DNA of 64,000 bases from Candidatus Poseidoniaceae archaeon (GCA_949373095.1 CASIBY010000018.1:62001-126000); one strand, 5' to 3'. Shown: positions 1 to 8,599, counted from the first letter of the stretch. Notes: generated by a model not told the origin, from the letters alone. Numbers and translations: made by a program.

Positions 1-1
1 G

Positions 2-421
2 GTCGTGTGGATCTGGTGGCAGTATTCTTGGCGCAAGAAATCATACGAATTGAAAGGTGAATCAAGGGCGCAATATCTTGAACGTCACGAACGCAATGGT
101 GAACGGCTGCTATGGGCCACAGGCTTTGTTATTCTCGTTGCGTTCACAGGAAGAGCAGTGAGCGGCTGGTATTCAAATGGGGATTTCACATCCAATCTAC
201 TTCCTCAAAGTCTTCATGGCTTTATGGGACCAGTGGGCTTTGTTCTCATGGTCCTTTTAACGCGAATGGGAAGGGAGGCTCGAGACAAGCGAAAGGCTGG
301 TGAATCATTCGCAACAGCCAAACTCAAGCACGGACGTGCAGCAGACATCATCATCTATCTTGTTTTCATTCACGCTTTCTTAGGATTCATCTACACCTTT
401 GATGTGCTATCAGGTGTGTAA
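2..421 (+). CDS. Small multi-pass membrane protein, 5' end cut by window edge
   Basis: The reading frame is open to the left edge of the window. The GTG listed as a start at base 5 is probably an internal valine, so the gene is likely 5'-truncated. The visible part has about three hydrophobic segments: LLWATGFVILVAF, HGFMGPVGFVLMVLL and IIIYLVFIHAFLGFIYTF. Two of these contain histidine (SLHGFMGP, VFIHAFLG), and a further histidine lies in the intervening loop (KLKHGRAAD). That layout resembles small DUF4079 or b561-like membrane proteins and could bind heme, but this is only a resemblance. It ends 44 bases before the preferred start of the MMPL exporter, so the two are probably co-transcribed. 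Function is not established. Confidence 0.6.
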   Translation, partial: VVWIWWQYSWRKKSYELKGESRAQYLERHERNGERLLWATGFVILVAFTGRAVSGWYSNGDFTSNLLPQSLHGFMGPVGFVLMVLLTRMGREARDKRKAGESFATAKLKHGRAADIIIYLVFIHAFLGFIYTFDVLSGV

Positions 422-464
422 CCCCAAAACGCCGATTCATATACACCTTGTTTTTCGCCGAGAC

Positions 465-2792
465 ATGGAAGGCGCAACCGACCCCAAAATGCTGGAAGAC
501 CGGCTATTTTACAAAATGGGATTGCTTATCCACGACCGAAGAAAGTTCATGATGGCTTTCGGCCTTGCCTCGTGTATTTTGATGGGCAGCCTCATCACAA
601 TCGGAGCGGATTGGGCTGAAGGATTTGGAGAAGATGATGTTGAATCCATCAATGCCGGAAGACTCATTTCAGAACGCTTTGCTGCAGATGAGGATGATGG
701 TGGCCCATCCTTCCGATACGTTGTTTTTCACCCTACTCTCAATGACACTTCTTCGGAGTGGCAAGATGCAGTCAGGGAAGCGCTCTCTACGTTTGAGAAC
801 CACCCTGAAGCGACGATTGAATATTCTTGGGACGAGGATGGTGTTGACCGTGATGACGTCATTGCACAGGACGAAGATGGACAATATGCCATCAATAAAG
901 TGACCTTTAGCACGGACCGGAAGGAAGCAAAGCTTTTGGTCACCGAGTTGCATGATTCCATTGATTTGGACAGCGATTTCGACGGATGGATGACCGATGG
1001 TATCTTTGTGGAGTGGACCTTTGATGACCGAATCAAAAAGGACCTCATCAAAGCAGAAGTTGTTGCCGGACCCCTTACGCTCCTTATCCTAGGGTTGATC
1101 TTCGGTTCAGTCATTGCCGCCCTCTTGCCGATGGGAGTCGGTGGAGGCACATTGGTGGCTGCAGTTGGAATGACGATTTGGTTGTCCAATGTGACGGACG
1201 TGACCGTTTATGCAACCAACATTGTCTCCCTTATCGGCATCGGTGTATCCATTGATTATTCATTATTCTTAGTGAACCGTTTTCGGGAAGAATTGGACCG
1301 TGGCCACGATGTTCGAACGGCGACTGCTATGAGTTGTGCTACTGCTGGAAAAGCAGTGTTCTATTCTGGTATAACCGTCGCAATCGGACTTATGGGGATG
1401 TTGTTTTTCACCAACACTTCGCTGCCATCACTGGGAATCGGTGGAACCATTGCAGTCACCATTGCCATGATTTACTCAACCATCGTACTGCCAGCAGTTA
1501 TGGCTGCTCTTGGACCACGAATTAACAACTTCAAAATCCCCTATGCAATTGACATGCGAGCAAAGGACGATGGGATTTGGGCAAAGATCGCTAAGAAGGT
1601 CATGGACCGACCTTGGGCCGTCCTCATTCCCACCTTGATCTTGCTTATTGGTGCAGGACTTCCCTTTGCTTACGCTGAATTTTCACTGTCCTCTTGGAAG
1701 GCCCTACCGCCCGATGATGAATCCCGCCAGGGCATGGAACTGATTGACGAATTGTGGCCAGACCAAGCCGCAAATTCCATCTTCATCGTCATCGAAACCG
1801 ATGGCGCAGACCCCCTTTCCGAGGTTAATCTGAGGGCTCAACACGCTTACGTTTTGGAACTACTCAACGATTCAAGAGTCTCTGGAGGAATTGGCGTTTC
1901 ACTGCCCGCTCCTGGAATGACTGCTGATGAGGTGGTCCAATTTTGGGCCACACCTGATGAGATGATGCCTGTAGAGCAGCAAGCCATTCGCGATAGCCTC
2001 CGGCAAGCCTTCGTTGGAGACAACGCAACGATGATGTCAATACAACTCGTTGGAGCCCAAACTAACGTTGACTCACGGGAAACGGTCGAAGATATTCGGG
2101 AAGACCGAGAGGATTTACTCAGCGAATTGACTGGGGAAAACGATCAACTCCTCGTTGCGGGGTTCGCAGCATACAATGCTGACAATTTGGAAGCGATTGC
2201 AGACAATCTCCCCAGAGCACTGGCCTTCATTCTTATCGCTACATGTCTGCTGATCTTTTTGCAAGTAAGGTCAGTAGTCATCCCTATCAAGGCAATAGCG
2301 ATGAACATCCTCTCCATCTCCGCCTCCTTTGGTATGCTCGTATGGGTATTCCAGTGGGGCTATGGTGCAGAACTTCTGAACTTCACCCCCCAACCCATTG
2401 ACTCGGGGAATCCCGTCATTATGTTCTGCATCGTCTTTGGATTATCCATGGATTATGAAGTCTTGATGCTCTCTCGTATTCATGAAGAATGGGAGCGTAC
2501 GGGAGACAACACCCTTGCTGTTGCAAACGGCCTGCAGAAAACCGGTGGCCTCATCACGGGAGCCGCCGCCATCATGGTTGTAGTGTTCAGTGCCTTTGGC
2601 CTCTCCTCAGTCATTATCCTGAAACAAATCGGACTAGGACTGGCCCTTGCAATTCTCATTGACGCAACACTCGTCCGCGCACTCGTCGTTCCTTCTACCA
2701 TGCGCCTTATGGGCAAATGGAATTGGTGGGCTCCGGCATTCATGAGGGCTAAGAAATCCACTTTAGTTAGCGATTCCTCTGAAGATGAATGA
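465..2792 (+). CDS. MMPL/RND-superfamily exporter
   Basis: This is a proton-driven integral membrane exporter of the MMPL/HAE3 type, which usually move lipids or other hydrophobic compounds outward. It has the two-fold RND layout: an N-terminal membrane helix, a large acidic extracytoplasmic domain (about residues 50-195), a membrane block, and then the same pattern repeated. The signature motif with its membrane Asp-Tyr occurs in both halves: GIGVSIDYSLFLVNRF near residue 258, and FGLSMDYEVLMLSRI in the second half. Length (about 775 aa) is normal for single-chain archaeal and bacterial MMPL proteins. The track start at 399 overlaps the upstream gene; ATG 465 (MEGATDP) or 489 (MLEDRLF) is more likely. 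Its stop overlaps the first possible ATG of the next gene. The substrate is unknown; neighbouring genes do not reveal it. Confidence 0.9.
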   Translation: MEGATDPKMLEDRLFYKMGLLIHDRRKFMMAFGLASCILMGSLITIGADWAEGFGEDDVESINAGRLISERFAADEDDGGPSFRYVVFHPTLNDTSSEWQDAVREALSTFENHPEATIEYSWDEDGVDRDDVIAQDEDGQYAINKVTFSTDRKEAKLLVTELHDSIDLDSDFDGWMTDGIFVEWTFDDRIKKDLIKAEVVAGPLTLLILGLIFGSVIAALLPMGVGGGTLVAAVGMTIWLSNVTDVTVYATNIVSLIGIGVSIDYSLFLVNRFREELDRGHDVRTATAMSCATAGKAVFYSGITVAIGLMGMLFFTNTSLPSLGIGGTIAVTIAMIYSTIVLPAVMAALGPRINNFKIPYAIDMRAKDDGIWAKIAKKVMDRPWAVLIPTLILLIGAGLPFAYAEFSLSSWKALPPDDESRQGMELIDELWPDQAANSIFIVIETDGADPLSEVNLRAQHAYVLELLNDSRVSGGIGVSLPAPGMTADEVVQFWATPDEMMPVEQQAIRDSLRQAFVGDNATMMSIQLVGAQTNVDSRETVEDIREDREDLLSELTGENDQLLVAGFAAYNADNLEAIADNLPRALAFILIATCLLIFLQVRSVVIPIKAIAMNILSISASFGMLVWVFQWGYGAELLNFTPQPIDSGNPVIMFCIVFGLSMDYEVLMLSRIHEEWERTGDNTLAVANGLQKTGGLITGAAAIMVVVFSAFGLSSVIILKQIGLGLALAILIDATLVRALVVPSTMRLMGKWNWWAPAFMRAKKSTLVSDSSEDE

Positions 2793-2842
2793 ACCGGTTT
2801 GATTGGGCAAATCTTCAAAACGAGAAGACCGGAGGATTCGTT

Positions 2843-3067
2843 ATGGCAAAGGACCGGACACTGAAGAAAGTGAACAAATTGCTCCACCGTGTTGAAAAGC
2901 ACATCGAGGAGACCCGTGATGCCCTTGAAGACTTGGAAATCGAGTTTGAAGTTCTTAAAGCCGCAGTAAAACGGCTCAAGTCTGATGATCAACCCCAAGA
3001 GGAAGTTCCTGAACCAGAGTTGGATATTGAAAATGCTTCCAACACTTCCAGTATGCGGAAATTCTGA
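2843..3067 (+). CDS. Small coiled-coil protein
   Basis: This is a 74-residue protein of unknown function. Residues 1-50 form an amphipathic, heptad-like helix (LKKVNKLLHRVEKHIEETRD followed by LEDLEIEFEVLKAAVKRLK), and the last 25 residues are acidic and disordered. The ORF track starts at 2789, overlapping the MMPL stop. The ATG at 2843 is preferred because GGAGG lies 7 bases upstream and the helix begins right after it. It follows the exporter directly on the same strand, so it may act with it, but nothing in the sequence proves this. It runs tail to tail into the DHH gene with a single base between the stop codons, leaving no room for a separate terminator. Confidence 0.7.
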   Translation: MAKDRTLKKVNKLLHRVEKHIEETRDALEDLEIEFEVLKAAVKRLKSDDQPQEEVPEPELDIENASNTSSMRKF

Positions 3068-3068
3068 T

Positions 3069-4076
3069 TCAACGAATCGCCAATATGGTTTCCCGTTGCG
3101 ACCACATCTCCAGCCAATGCTCTAGGTTCTCTTTGAGGCCTGGTGATTGAATACGACACCCACATGCATTGGCGTGCCCTCCTCCTGTTGGATCGAGTGC
3201 TGTGGCCATACGAGAGAGGTCATATCGGCCTTGGCCTTCTTTTAGAAACGAGTTGGCGTAGAAACTCGCAGAAAGAGCAGGACGCCCAGGGGTGTCAATT
3301 GACCCGTCTGCAAAACCGTGGATGATGCAGCAAGCGTCAACTGCGTCTCCTGCCCAGGCTGTGACGAGATAGCCGTTGATTCGGAGGGGAGTTTCATCCA
3401 ACCGACATACTGCAAGTCGGTCATGAATTTCCGTGTGCGCTGCAATGTGTTCCTCTGCTATTTTTCGCTCTTGCTGAACTCGCTGCAGATGAGGTTGAAC
3501 AGAAGGATGTTGGAGAAGTGTCTCAAGGGTCATGCCTCCACTCAGTAAAGTGACCACTTCTTGCATGTACTCGGGCTCACGGGGAGAACACGTACGGGCA
3601 AATTGGACAACCGGACCATCTTCAAGAAATGCTTCTAGTGAAATACCACCCGAGTCCAGGGCATCAACAATTGGCATCATCTCAGAAAGATGGTCCATGT
3701 TCACAACCTCACGTAGTAAATCGTAAGCCAGTCGCGCAGCAGATGGCGTGGCCTCCCAATGGCTCGTCCCTCCGTCGCTGCTGAAGGTTTCTGCTTCGGC
3801 TGGAGTTGGGCGATTGGTGAGATGGTGGTCAACGTACCATCCGCATTCTGGATGGAACGGCAAGTCAACCAGTACAGTCTCTCGGTCAATGAGGTGGTCA
3901 ATTTGACCTGAGCGAATGAGGGCTGCGTGAGAAAAGACGACTTCAGCTTCTGGCCGAAAAGCCTTCAAAACCGCAGCGCCACACAGCCCATCAAGGTCAG
4001 AATCAGCAACGATGCGCTGGTAGTGAGGGACCTCATGAGCTTGCAATGGCTGAACCGTCATGTCAGCCCCTTTCAT
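3069..4076 (-). CDS. DHH/DHHA1-family phosphoesterase
   Basis: This is a manganese-dependent DHH-superfamily phosphoesterase, a group that includes RecJ, NrnA nanoRNases/pAp phosphatases and archaeal oligonucleotide or polyphosphate hydrolases. Motif I is ADSDLDGLCGA near residue 24. Motif II is VLVDLP, motif III with the family name residues is YVDHHLTN near residue 90, and motif IV is IVDALDSGG. The C-terminal DHHA1 substrate-binding domain ends with GGGHANACGC. All metal-binding motifs look intact. Length (335 aa) fits the short NrnA-like group rather than RecJ. The start could be M1 (4076) or M6 (4061, MTVQPLQ). It is divergent from the Nudix gene with a very short shared promoter region. 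The exact substrate cannot be told from sequence alone. Confidence 0.85.
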   Translation of the reverse strand: MKGADMTVQPLQAHEVPHYQRIVADSDLDGLCGAAVLKAFRPEAEVVFSHAALIRSGQIDHLIDRETVLVDLPFHPECGWYVDHHLTNRPTPAEAETFSSDGGTSHWEATPSAARLAYDLLREVVNMDHLSEMMPIVDALDSGGISLEAFLEDGPVVQFARTCSPREPEYMQEVVTLLSGGMTLETLLQHPSVQPHLQRVQQERKIAEEHIAAHTEIHDRLAVCRLDETPLRINGYLVTAWAGDAVDACCIIHGFADGSIDTPGRPALSASFYANSFLKEGQGRYDLSRMATALDPTGGGHANACGCRIQSPGLKENLEHWLEMWSQRETILAIR

Positions 4077-4112
4077 TACCCGTTCATGAATTTTAGGCGT
4101 GGCCCTTCCGCT

Positions 4113-4556
4113 ATGACCATGAACAGGAACCTCGCCTCGTGGTTCATGGAGACCTCATGCGGCGTAGTTTTGGTCAACTACGGAACCGTTCTCTTGCTTC
4201 AATACCCGCAAGGGCATTGGGATTTGCCAAAAGGCCACATCGAAGATGACGATGAGGACCGACATTCAACCATGCTTCGCGAACTCCGAGAGGAAACTGG
4301 CATCTCGAAAGTCGACCTCTTACCAGGATTTGAGGAACGAACCGAATACTCTTTTCGACATCGCGGAAAGAGAAAACAAAAACAAGTCTACTGGTACATT
4401 GCTGAGACTGAAGAAATGACGGTTTCGCTTTCCCACGAACACCGAGGTTATCTTTGGCTGGATTGGGAACAGGCATTGGAGACGATTACTCATGAGGAAA
4501 CCCGAGCCGTCGTACGACAAGCCCAAATGTTTCACCGCTTGAACACCAAGCAATGA
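4113..4556 (+). CDS. Nudix hydrolase, Ap4A-hydrolase-like
   Basis: This small Nudix enzyme probably cleaves diadenosine tetraphosphate or a related nucleotide. The Nudix box follows the start closely: GHIEDDDEDRHSTMLRELRE followed by ETGI, matching GX5EX7REUXEEXGU with a slightly longer spacing. The preceding QGHWDLPKGH is typical of the NUDT2/Ap4A hydrolase branch. The track start at 3927 lies inside the divergent DHH gene and is unlikely. Candidate ATGs are 4086, 4113, 4119 and 4146; the domain itself begins at METSCGVVL (4146), and none has a clear Shine-Dalgarno. The gene ends one base before the stop of the convergent adenosyltransferase gene. Confidence 0.85.
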   Translation: MTMNRNLASWFMETSCGVVLVNYGTVLLLQYPQGHWDLPKGHIEDDDEDRHSTMLRELREETGISKVDLLPGFEERTEYSFRHRGKRKQKQVYWYIAETEEMTVSLSHEHRGYLWLDWEQALETITHEETRAVVRQAQMFHRLNTKQ

Positions 4557-5252
4557 TTACAAATCAAGAAATGCGTCATCGTTTAAGCGCATTTTATTCA
4601 CTCGCTCTGCCACACCCTTTTCTGAAGAGCGCTTGCCCAGAGGAAGCCAAAGGGTTTCTTCCTCGCCCAACATTACACTCACCCAACGCCCCATAACGAA
4701 CAACCAATCTGATAATCGGTTGATATAAACCAGCGCAGTAGGGCGAATGGCCCCTTTGCCTTCGGAATCGAGCAAGTGTACCATTGAACGTTCAAGGCGG
4801 CGGGCTACGCAACGAGCGATGTGCATCGTGGCCACAGGGCCTTCGCCCGTTGGAAGAATAAAACTGGTCAAGGGTGCGACATCTTCGAGCCAAGCGTCCA
4901 TTTCCTCAACTAGCAAATTTGACTGTTCCTCTCCAATAAGCGCCATGTATTCTGGTAGTTCATCGGGCGGGCAAGCCAATTCTGCGCCCAAGTCAAACAA
5001 TTCATGTTGAAGGCGGCCAATTGCTTCAACCACAACAAGTTCAACCCGTTGTACGTTGTTTCGGTCACCACCATCTTCATGCCCAGGCATTCTCTTGACT
5101 TCCATCAAGACGCACCCAAGGATGCTGTTGAGTTCATCACACGTACCGACCGTCTCAAAACGGGGGTCTGATTTCATCCGTCGCGAGCCATCAACAAGTG
5201 AAGTTTCACCCTGATCGCCGCCTCCTGTATATACTCGTGTAATGCGAACCAT
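4557..5252 (-). CDS. Cob(I)alamin adenosyltransferase, PduO/MMAB type
   Basis: Transfers the adenosyl group of ATP to cob(I)alamin to make the adenosylcobalamin cofactor. The N-terminal ATP-binding motif YTGGGDQGETSLVDGSR and the downstream VGTCDELNSILG are diagnostic of the PduO type. The C-terminal helix RPTALVYINRLSDWLFVMGRW carries the usual Arg, Asn-Arg-Leu-Ser-Asp and hydrophobic positions. Length of 231 aa is slightly longer than average, with an insertion around residues 70-90 (PGHEDGGDRNNVQRVE). It lies 24 bases downstream of the DUF2203 gene on the same strand. Its presence implies a B12-dependent enzyme elsewhere in the genome, and it matches the putative vitamin uptake genes at 48.4-50.8 kb. 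Confidence 0.93.
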   Translation of the reverse strand: MVRITRVYTGGGDQGETSLVDGSRRMKSDPRFETVGTCDELNSILGCVLMEVKRMPGHEDGGDRNNVQRVELVVVEAIGRLQHELFDLGAELACPPDELPEYMALIGEEQSNLLVEEMDAWLEDVAPLTSFILPTGEGPVATMHIARCVARRLERSMVHLLDSEGKGAIRPTALVYINRLSDWLFVMGRWVSVMLGEEETLWLPLGKRSSEKGVAERVNKMRLNDDAFLDL

Positions 5253-5276
5253 GGGTCTGCCTCAGGTTACCGGAAG

Positions 5277-5762
5277 TCACGCTTCTATGAGGGGTTTACG
5301 GGAGGGGAATCCCTCTTCCATTCTGTAATACCATTCAATATCGGTCTCGCCCATTCCCCAAGAGAATAAAGCCATGCGGCGGTCAACTACGCCATACCAT
5401 ACCAAACGACCCGGATCCATACAAACAATGCGAGCACCGATTCCTTCCAACCGAGCAACGTTGGCTTGCCATTGGCCAACCAACCCACCGAGTTGTTCTG
5501 CAACCTCCATCACGTGGGGGTCATGCATGGGGAGTTGGTCGAGTAGGACTTCCAATTCCTCCGTAAGGTCGTGAGCCTCATCGCTCATCGCCTGTAAAAC
5601 CATGAGAACATTGGTCGCTTCTTTGAGGGAAACTCTCGCTTCCTCAATAGTGACAATTTTCGCCCCAGTTGGAAGAGGGTAGGGCAATTCCACTCCTGGT
5701 TCCAAGGCGTCCAATTCCATTGGAAGCCCTGTAAACAATGGTTCGTCTTGATGTATACTCAC
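5277..5762 (-). CDS. DUF2203 family protein
   Basis: This 161-residue cytoplasmic protein belongs to the DUF2203 family, whose function is not known. The family pattern is visible. An N-terminal VTIEEARVSLKEA helix start is followed by a long helical region. Then comes the C-terminal block with GIGARIVCMDPGRLVWYGVV (residues about 110-130) and FSWGMGETDIEWYYRMEEGF ending in RKPL. Family members elsewhere usually show the same W-x-x-GE-x-x-I-x-Y/W pattern. It precedes the adenosyltransferase by 24 bases, so the two are probably co-transcribed. Family membership is fairly certain; the role is not. Confidence 0.8.
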   Translation of the reverse strand: MSIHQDEPLFTGLPMELDALEPGVELPYPLPTGAKIVTIEEARVSLKEATNVLMVLQAMSDEAHDLTEELEVLLDQLPMHDPHVMEVAEQLGGLVGQWQANVARLEGIGARIVCMDPGRLVWYGVVDRRMALFSWGMGETDIEWYYRMEEGFPSRKPLIEA

Positions 5763-5850
5763 GGGTGTTGCTTAATTTGACGACCTTTAGGTTCATCGGA
5801 TGCTTAGAATGCAAGAAGACCGTTTTTGAGCGTGAATCCGCACTCCGCAT

Positions 5851-6141
5851 TCATTGAATCGCAGCAATTGTAACGGGAGTCCCCATCGGATCTTGGCGGG
5901 AGCGATAGAACTTGTATCCACTCATTGCAAAGAGTCCACCCCACATGGCGAGTTCGATGATGATGACAAAATAGTAGACTGGGCCGAGAGATTTGAGCAT
6001 CGCTGTGGCGTCATAAGGTAGACCGTAGATGGCGAGGTAAGCGGTTTGAGAGAGCAGACTCGAACAGAACCAAATCGTTACAGCGAACCAGAGAATGTTA
6101 CTTGCAGGCCAATCCTCAGCGCTCTCATGTGGTTCTTTCAT
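5851..6141 (-). CDS. Small two-helix membrane protein
   Basis: This 96-residue protein is not recognised. It has an acidic N-terminus (MKEPHESAEDW), two predicted membrane helices (about residues 17-40 and 55-78; ILWFAVTIWFCSSLLSQTAY and YYFVIIIELAMWGGLFAM) and a short basic-polar C-terminal tail. The start is supported by a TATA-like element about 25 bases upstream, which would give an almost leaderless mRNA. It is separated by 88 bases from the DUF2203 gene downstream and by 78 bases from the gene upstream. Confidence 0.65.
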   Translation of the reverse strand: MKEPHESAEDWPASNILWFAVTIWFCSSLLSQTAYLAIYGLPYDATAMLKSLGPVYYFVIIIELAMWGGLFAMSGYKFYRSRQDPMGTPVTIAAIQ

Positions 6142-6162
6142 GTTATTTAATCAACCTTGAAG

Positions 6163-6171
6163 GATATAACA
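6163..6171 (-). promoter_or_regulatory. Probable TATA box for a leaderless gene
   Basis: On the minus strand the sequence reads GTTATATCC, centred about 25 bases upstream of the ATG at 6141. Archaeal transcription normally starts 22-27 bases downstream of the TATA centre. Transcription would therefore begin at or next to the start codon. No Shine-Dalgarno is visible between the box and the ATG, which agrees with a leaderless message. Confidence 0.45.
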
Positions 6172-6219
6172 CCTCGTTTCTAATGTGCCCTCTAAGGCAG
6201 GAAACCGGAAACTAATGTC

Positions 6220-6981
6220 CTATTCAGAGTCATCTAAGCGGGTTGGAAACATCTGCTCAGAGCCTCCAAGGGCTCGTAGCGCCTCATTCAATGCTAGAAT
6301 CCATTCGCTAGCAACAGAGAGTTGACCGCCTGCATCCTCAAAGGATTCCAGCCATTTTTCGGCTTCTGTTGCATTACCATTGAATCTGTAAATTGAAGCC
6401 AAAGCGATGTAAGCCATAGGGTTCAGATGTTCTTCATCTGCATCCCACCCTTTCTCAAAACAGGTAATCGCCCCTTGGGGCCCTTCCAGTTGACCACGTT
6501 GCAAAGCCACCATGCCAGCTTGGCTCCAAGCGAGTGGAAGTCGTCCAATCAAAAGGCCTCTGAAAACCATCCATGTTTGCCCTCCTCCAAGGACGACTAA
6601 AGCGAGAAAACCTGCCCATTGTTCCAATTGATTTAGTTCGGGCCACGTTAAGACCATCAGGCCGCCAGCCCCGATGCAAAAGAGAAAACCAGACATTGGG
6701 GCAATGAATACGTCCCTTCGTGTTCGAATCATGTGATGGACCCCTACAAGAACGCCGTACGAACCTATTACCAAAACAAGGGTAAGAAGAATGTTTAGTT
6801 CCATTGGGCGAGGCGCAGATTCACCAAGAAGCGAAAGGGCAGTAATGGAAGCGAGGAGCCAACCAAACCGTCGTGAAATCTCAGGGAAGGGTTGATGCCT
6901 GCTCCCGGCTAAAAGAGAGGCTGAGACTACCGCCATTGAAAGGAAGACGAGGACTTTTCCAACGGCTGCATCGATTATCAT
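6220..6981 (-). CDS. Membrane protein with C-terminal TPR-like helices
   Basis: This 253-residue protein is not recognised as a named family. Residues 1-150 hold about five membrane helices (for example VLVFLSMAVVSASLLAG, LNILLTLVLVIGSYGVLVGV, WAGFLALVVLGGGQTWMVF). Residues about 155-240 form a soluble helical region that looks like two degenerate TPR repeats: AWSQAGMVALQRGQ, then NPMAYIALASIYRFNGNATE and AEKWLESF. TPR regions commonly hold protein partners. It follows RlmH on the minus strand with a gap of about 37 bases, so it may be in its transcript, but a functional link is not evident. Confidence 0.65.
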   Translation of the reverse strand: MIIDAAVGKVLVFLSMAVVSASLLAGSRHQPFPEISRRFGWLLASITALSLLGESAPRPMELNILLTLVLVIGSYGVLVGVHHMIRTRRDVFIAPMSGFLFCIGAGGLMVLTWPELNQLEQWAGFLALVVLGGGQTWMVFRGLLIGRLPLAWSQAGMVALQRGQLEGPQGAITCFEKGWDADEEHLNPMAYIALASIYRFNGNATEAEKWLESFEDAGGQLSVASEWILALNEALRALGGSEQMFPTRLDDSE

Positions 6982-7018
6982 TGCATCTCCTCAAACCTGC
7001 TGAATCATCGGTTGAATA

Positions 7019-7453
7019 TCATGCTTTGTGATATCCCGAGCCACGAGAAATTTCTGTAGCCCTGTAGAGTTGTTCAACCAACATAACCGTTGCAAGTTCA
7101 TGCGGGAAGGTCATCGGCGAAAGTGAAAGTCTCGAAATTTTAGTGATGTTCTCGTCCTTTGGCCATCCTTCTGCAGGACCTATTGCAAGGTGGATGTCTC
7201 CCGTTGACAAGCCCCATGTTTCTACGCGCTTTGAAAATGGAATTGAGGACTCAAGAATGCCTCCTTCGTCCATGAGAACAAGTTCTCCATTCAATGCAAG
7301 TAGTTTATTCACATAGGAGTGGGGGGTGAGTTTTGCAGGATGTATAACACAACGAATGGAGCGTTGTTCCAAACGTTTAGCATACATATCAATCAGCAAA
7401 GCCGAAGCCTTGTCTTTTGTTTTTCCGTGGAGGTGAACGGTGATTCGGCCCAT
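7019..7453 (-). CDS. rlmH: RlmH-type SPOUT methyltransferase
   Basis: RlmH is a homodimeric SPOUT enzyme that methylates N3 of a pseudouridine in helix 69 of 23S rRNA, using S-adenosylmethionine. The C-terminal trefoil-knot signature is clear: LAIGPAEGWP in place of the usual IGGxxG. This is followed by LSLSPMTFPHELATVMLVEQ, LYRATEI and the terminal GYHKA, matching the LSxMTFPH...QLYRA...YHR pattern. The track ORF begins at 7786, but the domain starts at MGRITVHLHGK, giving 144 residues, close to the family norm of about 155. The extra 111 N-terminal residues of the track ORF are antisense to the plus-strand gene at 7533 and are not believed. RlmH is widespread in bacteria but also occurs in some archaea. 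Confidence 0.88.
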   Translation of the reverse strand: MGRITVHLHGKTKDKASALLIDMYAKRLEQRSIRCVIHPAKLTPHSYVNKLLALNGELVLMDEGGILESSIPFSKRVETWGLSTGDIHLAIGPAEGWPKDENITKISRLSLSPMTFPHELATVMLVEQLYRATEISRGSGYHKA

Positions 7454-7532
7454 ACCGAGCGCTCTCCGGCTAAGTTCTTCAATCTCTTGCGCAATGGACA
7501 GGTCAATTAACCGAAAGCACAGGTGGTGCTCC

Positions 7533-7874
7533 ATGGGATGGTGGCCTTTCGGGAAAAAGTCAACGCCATCCCGACCTGTGGTAAACGACCCTCTTCTCAA
7601 AGACACAAGAACATGGATTAGCGAATTGCGCGATATCTGTGAGATGAATTTTGACCAGCCTGAAGAAGCACGCCGGCAGATTCGCCAAATGCAGGTTGAG
7701 TGGAGGGACGCAACCGAAGAAGGGATTTTGAATCCATCTAACCGTGAAGGGCTGGAAAGCAGAGCATTCCGTCTTTTGACCTGCACCGATAAGGAGTGGC
7801 TAGCATGGCTAGATGATCTTGATTTCTGGAAAGCTGGATGGAAACCGGAGAATGTTGGAGAGAACGAGAATTGA
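7533..7874 (+). CDS. Small Trp-rich hypothetical protein
   Basis: This 114-residue soluble protein is not recognised. It begins MGWWPFGKK and is rich in Trp and acidic residues (TWISELRDIC, VEWRDATEEG, EWLAWLDDLDFWKAGW). It is probably all-helical. The track start at 7440 overlaps the divergent RlmH gene. ATG 7533 is chosen because an AGGTGGTG Shine-Dalgarno-like stretch lies just upstream and this clears the RlmH reading frame. It is followed 25 bases later by the PGES2-like gene on the same strand. Confidence 0.65.
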   Translation: MGWWPFGKKSTPSRPVVNDPLLKDTRTWISELRDICEMNFDQPEEARRQIRQMQVEWRDATEEGILNPSNREGLESRAFRLLTCTDKEWLAWLDDLDFWKAGWKPENVGENEN

Positions 7875-7899
7875 ATAAGGACGGTCCTGTGGCCACATC

Positions 7900-8595
7900 A
7901 TGGGTCAAACTCCCACCTTACACATGCTCTACACCTGTCCGTTCTGTTGGAAGGTCCGAGGATTGATTGAGCACCTCGGAATGGACGTTGAATATATTCC
8001 AGTCAATGGGATGAAAATCAAGAAAGAAGTAGCGTTTACCGAAAACTGGGGAAAGGTACCGGTCTTCACCGACGAAAATGGAAAGCATTTTGTCGATTCA
8101 ACTCCACTTCTAAAACACATTGACGCAGCATATAATGATGGGCAAATGGCTGCAATGGGGGATGCTGACCGTCAAAAGCAGTGGCTTGAGTGGGTTGACT
8201 TGTACATGTCAAAAGCAACCGTCCCCATCCTCTATGGATCTCTCGGCTCTGCCCTCAAAACGACAACACGAATCTCAAAAATAGAGAAATTCGGCTTCTT
8301 TTCTAAGCGCCTCTACGCCTGGGCAGGCTTTCCAATCATGTGGGGAATCATTGCACGAAAGCGCGTAAAGAAAGACGGGCGAAAACCAAAGCAGCTCTGG
8401 CATGATTTACTCACCGAGTTTACAGCCTCACACGACGGAAAAGACTTCTTCGGAGGCACAGACCCCGACTTAGTTGATTTTGCAGCCTTCGGATACATGC
8501 GATCAATATCCCCATTCCCTCAATTCAAACTACTCACCGACCATGATGCTGGAATTGCCTGGTACAACCGAATGGAACGCACACTTGTGAAGTGA
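7900..8595 (+). CDS. Glutathione S-transferase/PGES2-like thiol protein
   Basis: This is a thioredoxin-fold N-terminal domain (residues 1-80) with a glutaredoxin-type active site YTCPFCWKVR and the cis-proline motif GKVPVF. It is followed by an all-helical GST C-terminal domain (residues 85-231). The overall plan matches membrane-associated prostaglandin E synthase-2 and its microbial relatives: the Asp-Ser glutathione contact DSTPLLKHI, then a helical domain ending FGGTDPDLVDFAAFGYMR and AWYNRMERTL. In archaea the thiol substrate may not be glutathione. The likely role is thiol-disulfide or conjugation chemistry rather than prostaglandin synthesis. It sits between two unrelated-looking genes on the same strand, with the next gene starting 5 bases after its stop. 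Confidence 0.82.
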   Translation: MGQTPTLHMLYTCPFCWKVRGLIEHLGMDVEYIPVNGMKIKKEVAFTENWGKVPVFTDENGKHFVDSTPLLKHIDAAYNDGQMAAMGDADRQKQWLEWVDLYMSKATVPILYGSLGSALKTTTRISKIEKFGFFSKRLYAWAGFPIMWGIIARKRVKKDGRKPKQLWHDLLTEFTASHDGKDFFGGTDPDLVDFAAFGYMRSISPFPQFKLLTDHDAGIAWYNRMERTLVK

Positions 8596-8599
8596 GAAC

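Noticed and set aside
7454-7786. N-terminal extension of the RlmH ORF (111 residues)
   Set aside because: It lies antisense to the plausible 7533 gene, has unnatural composition, and the RlmH domain begins at the internal Met.
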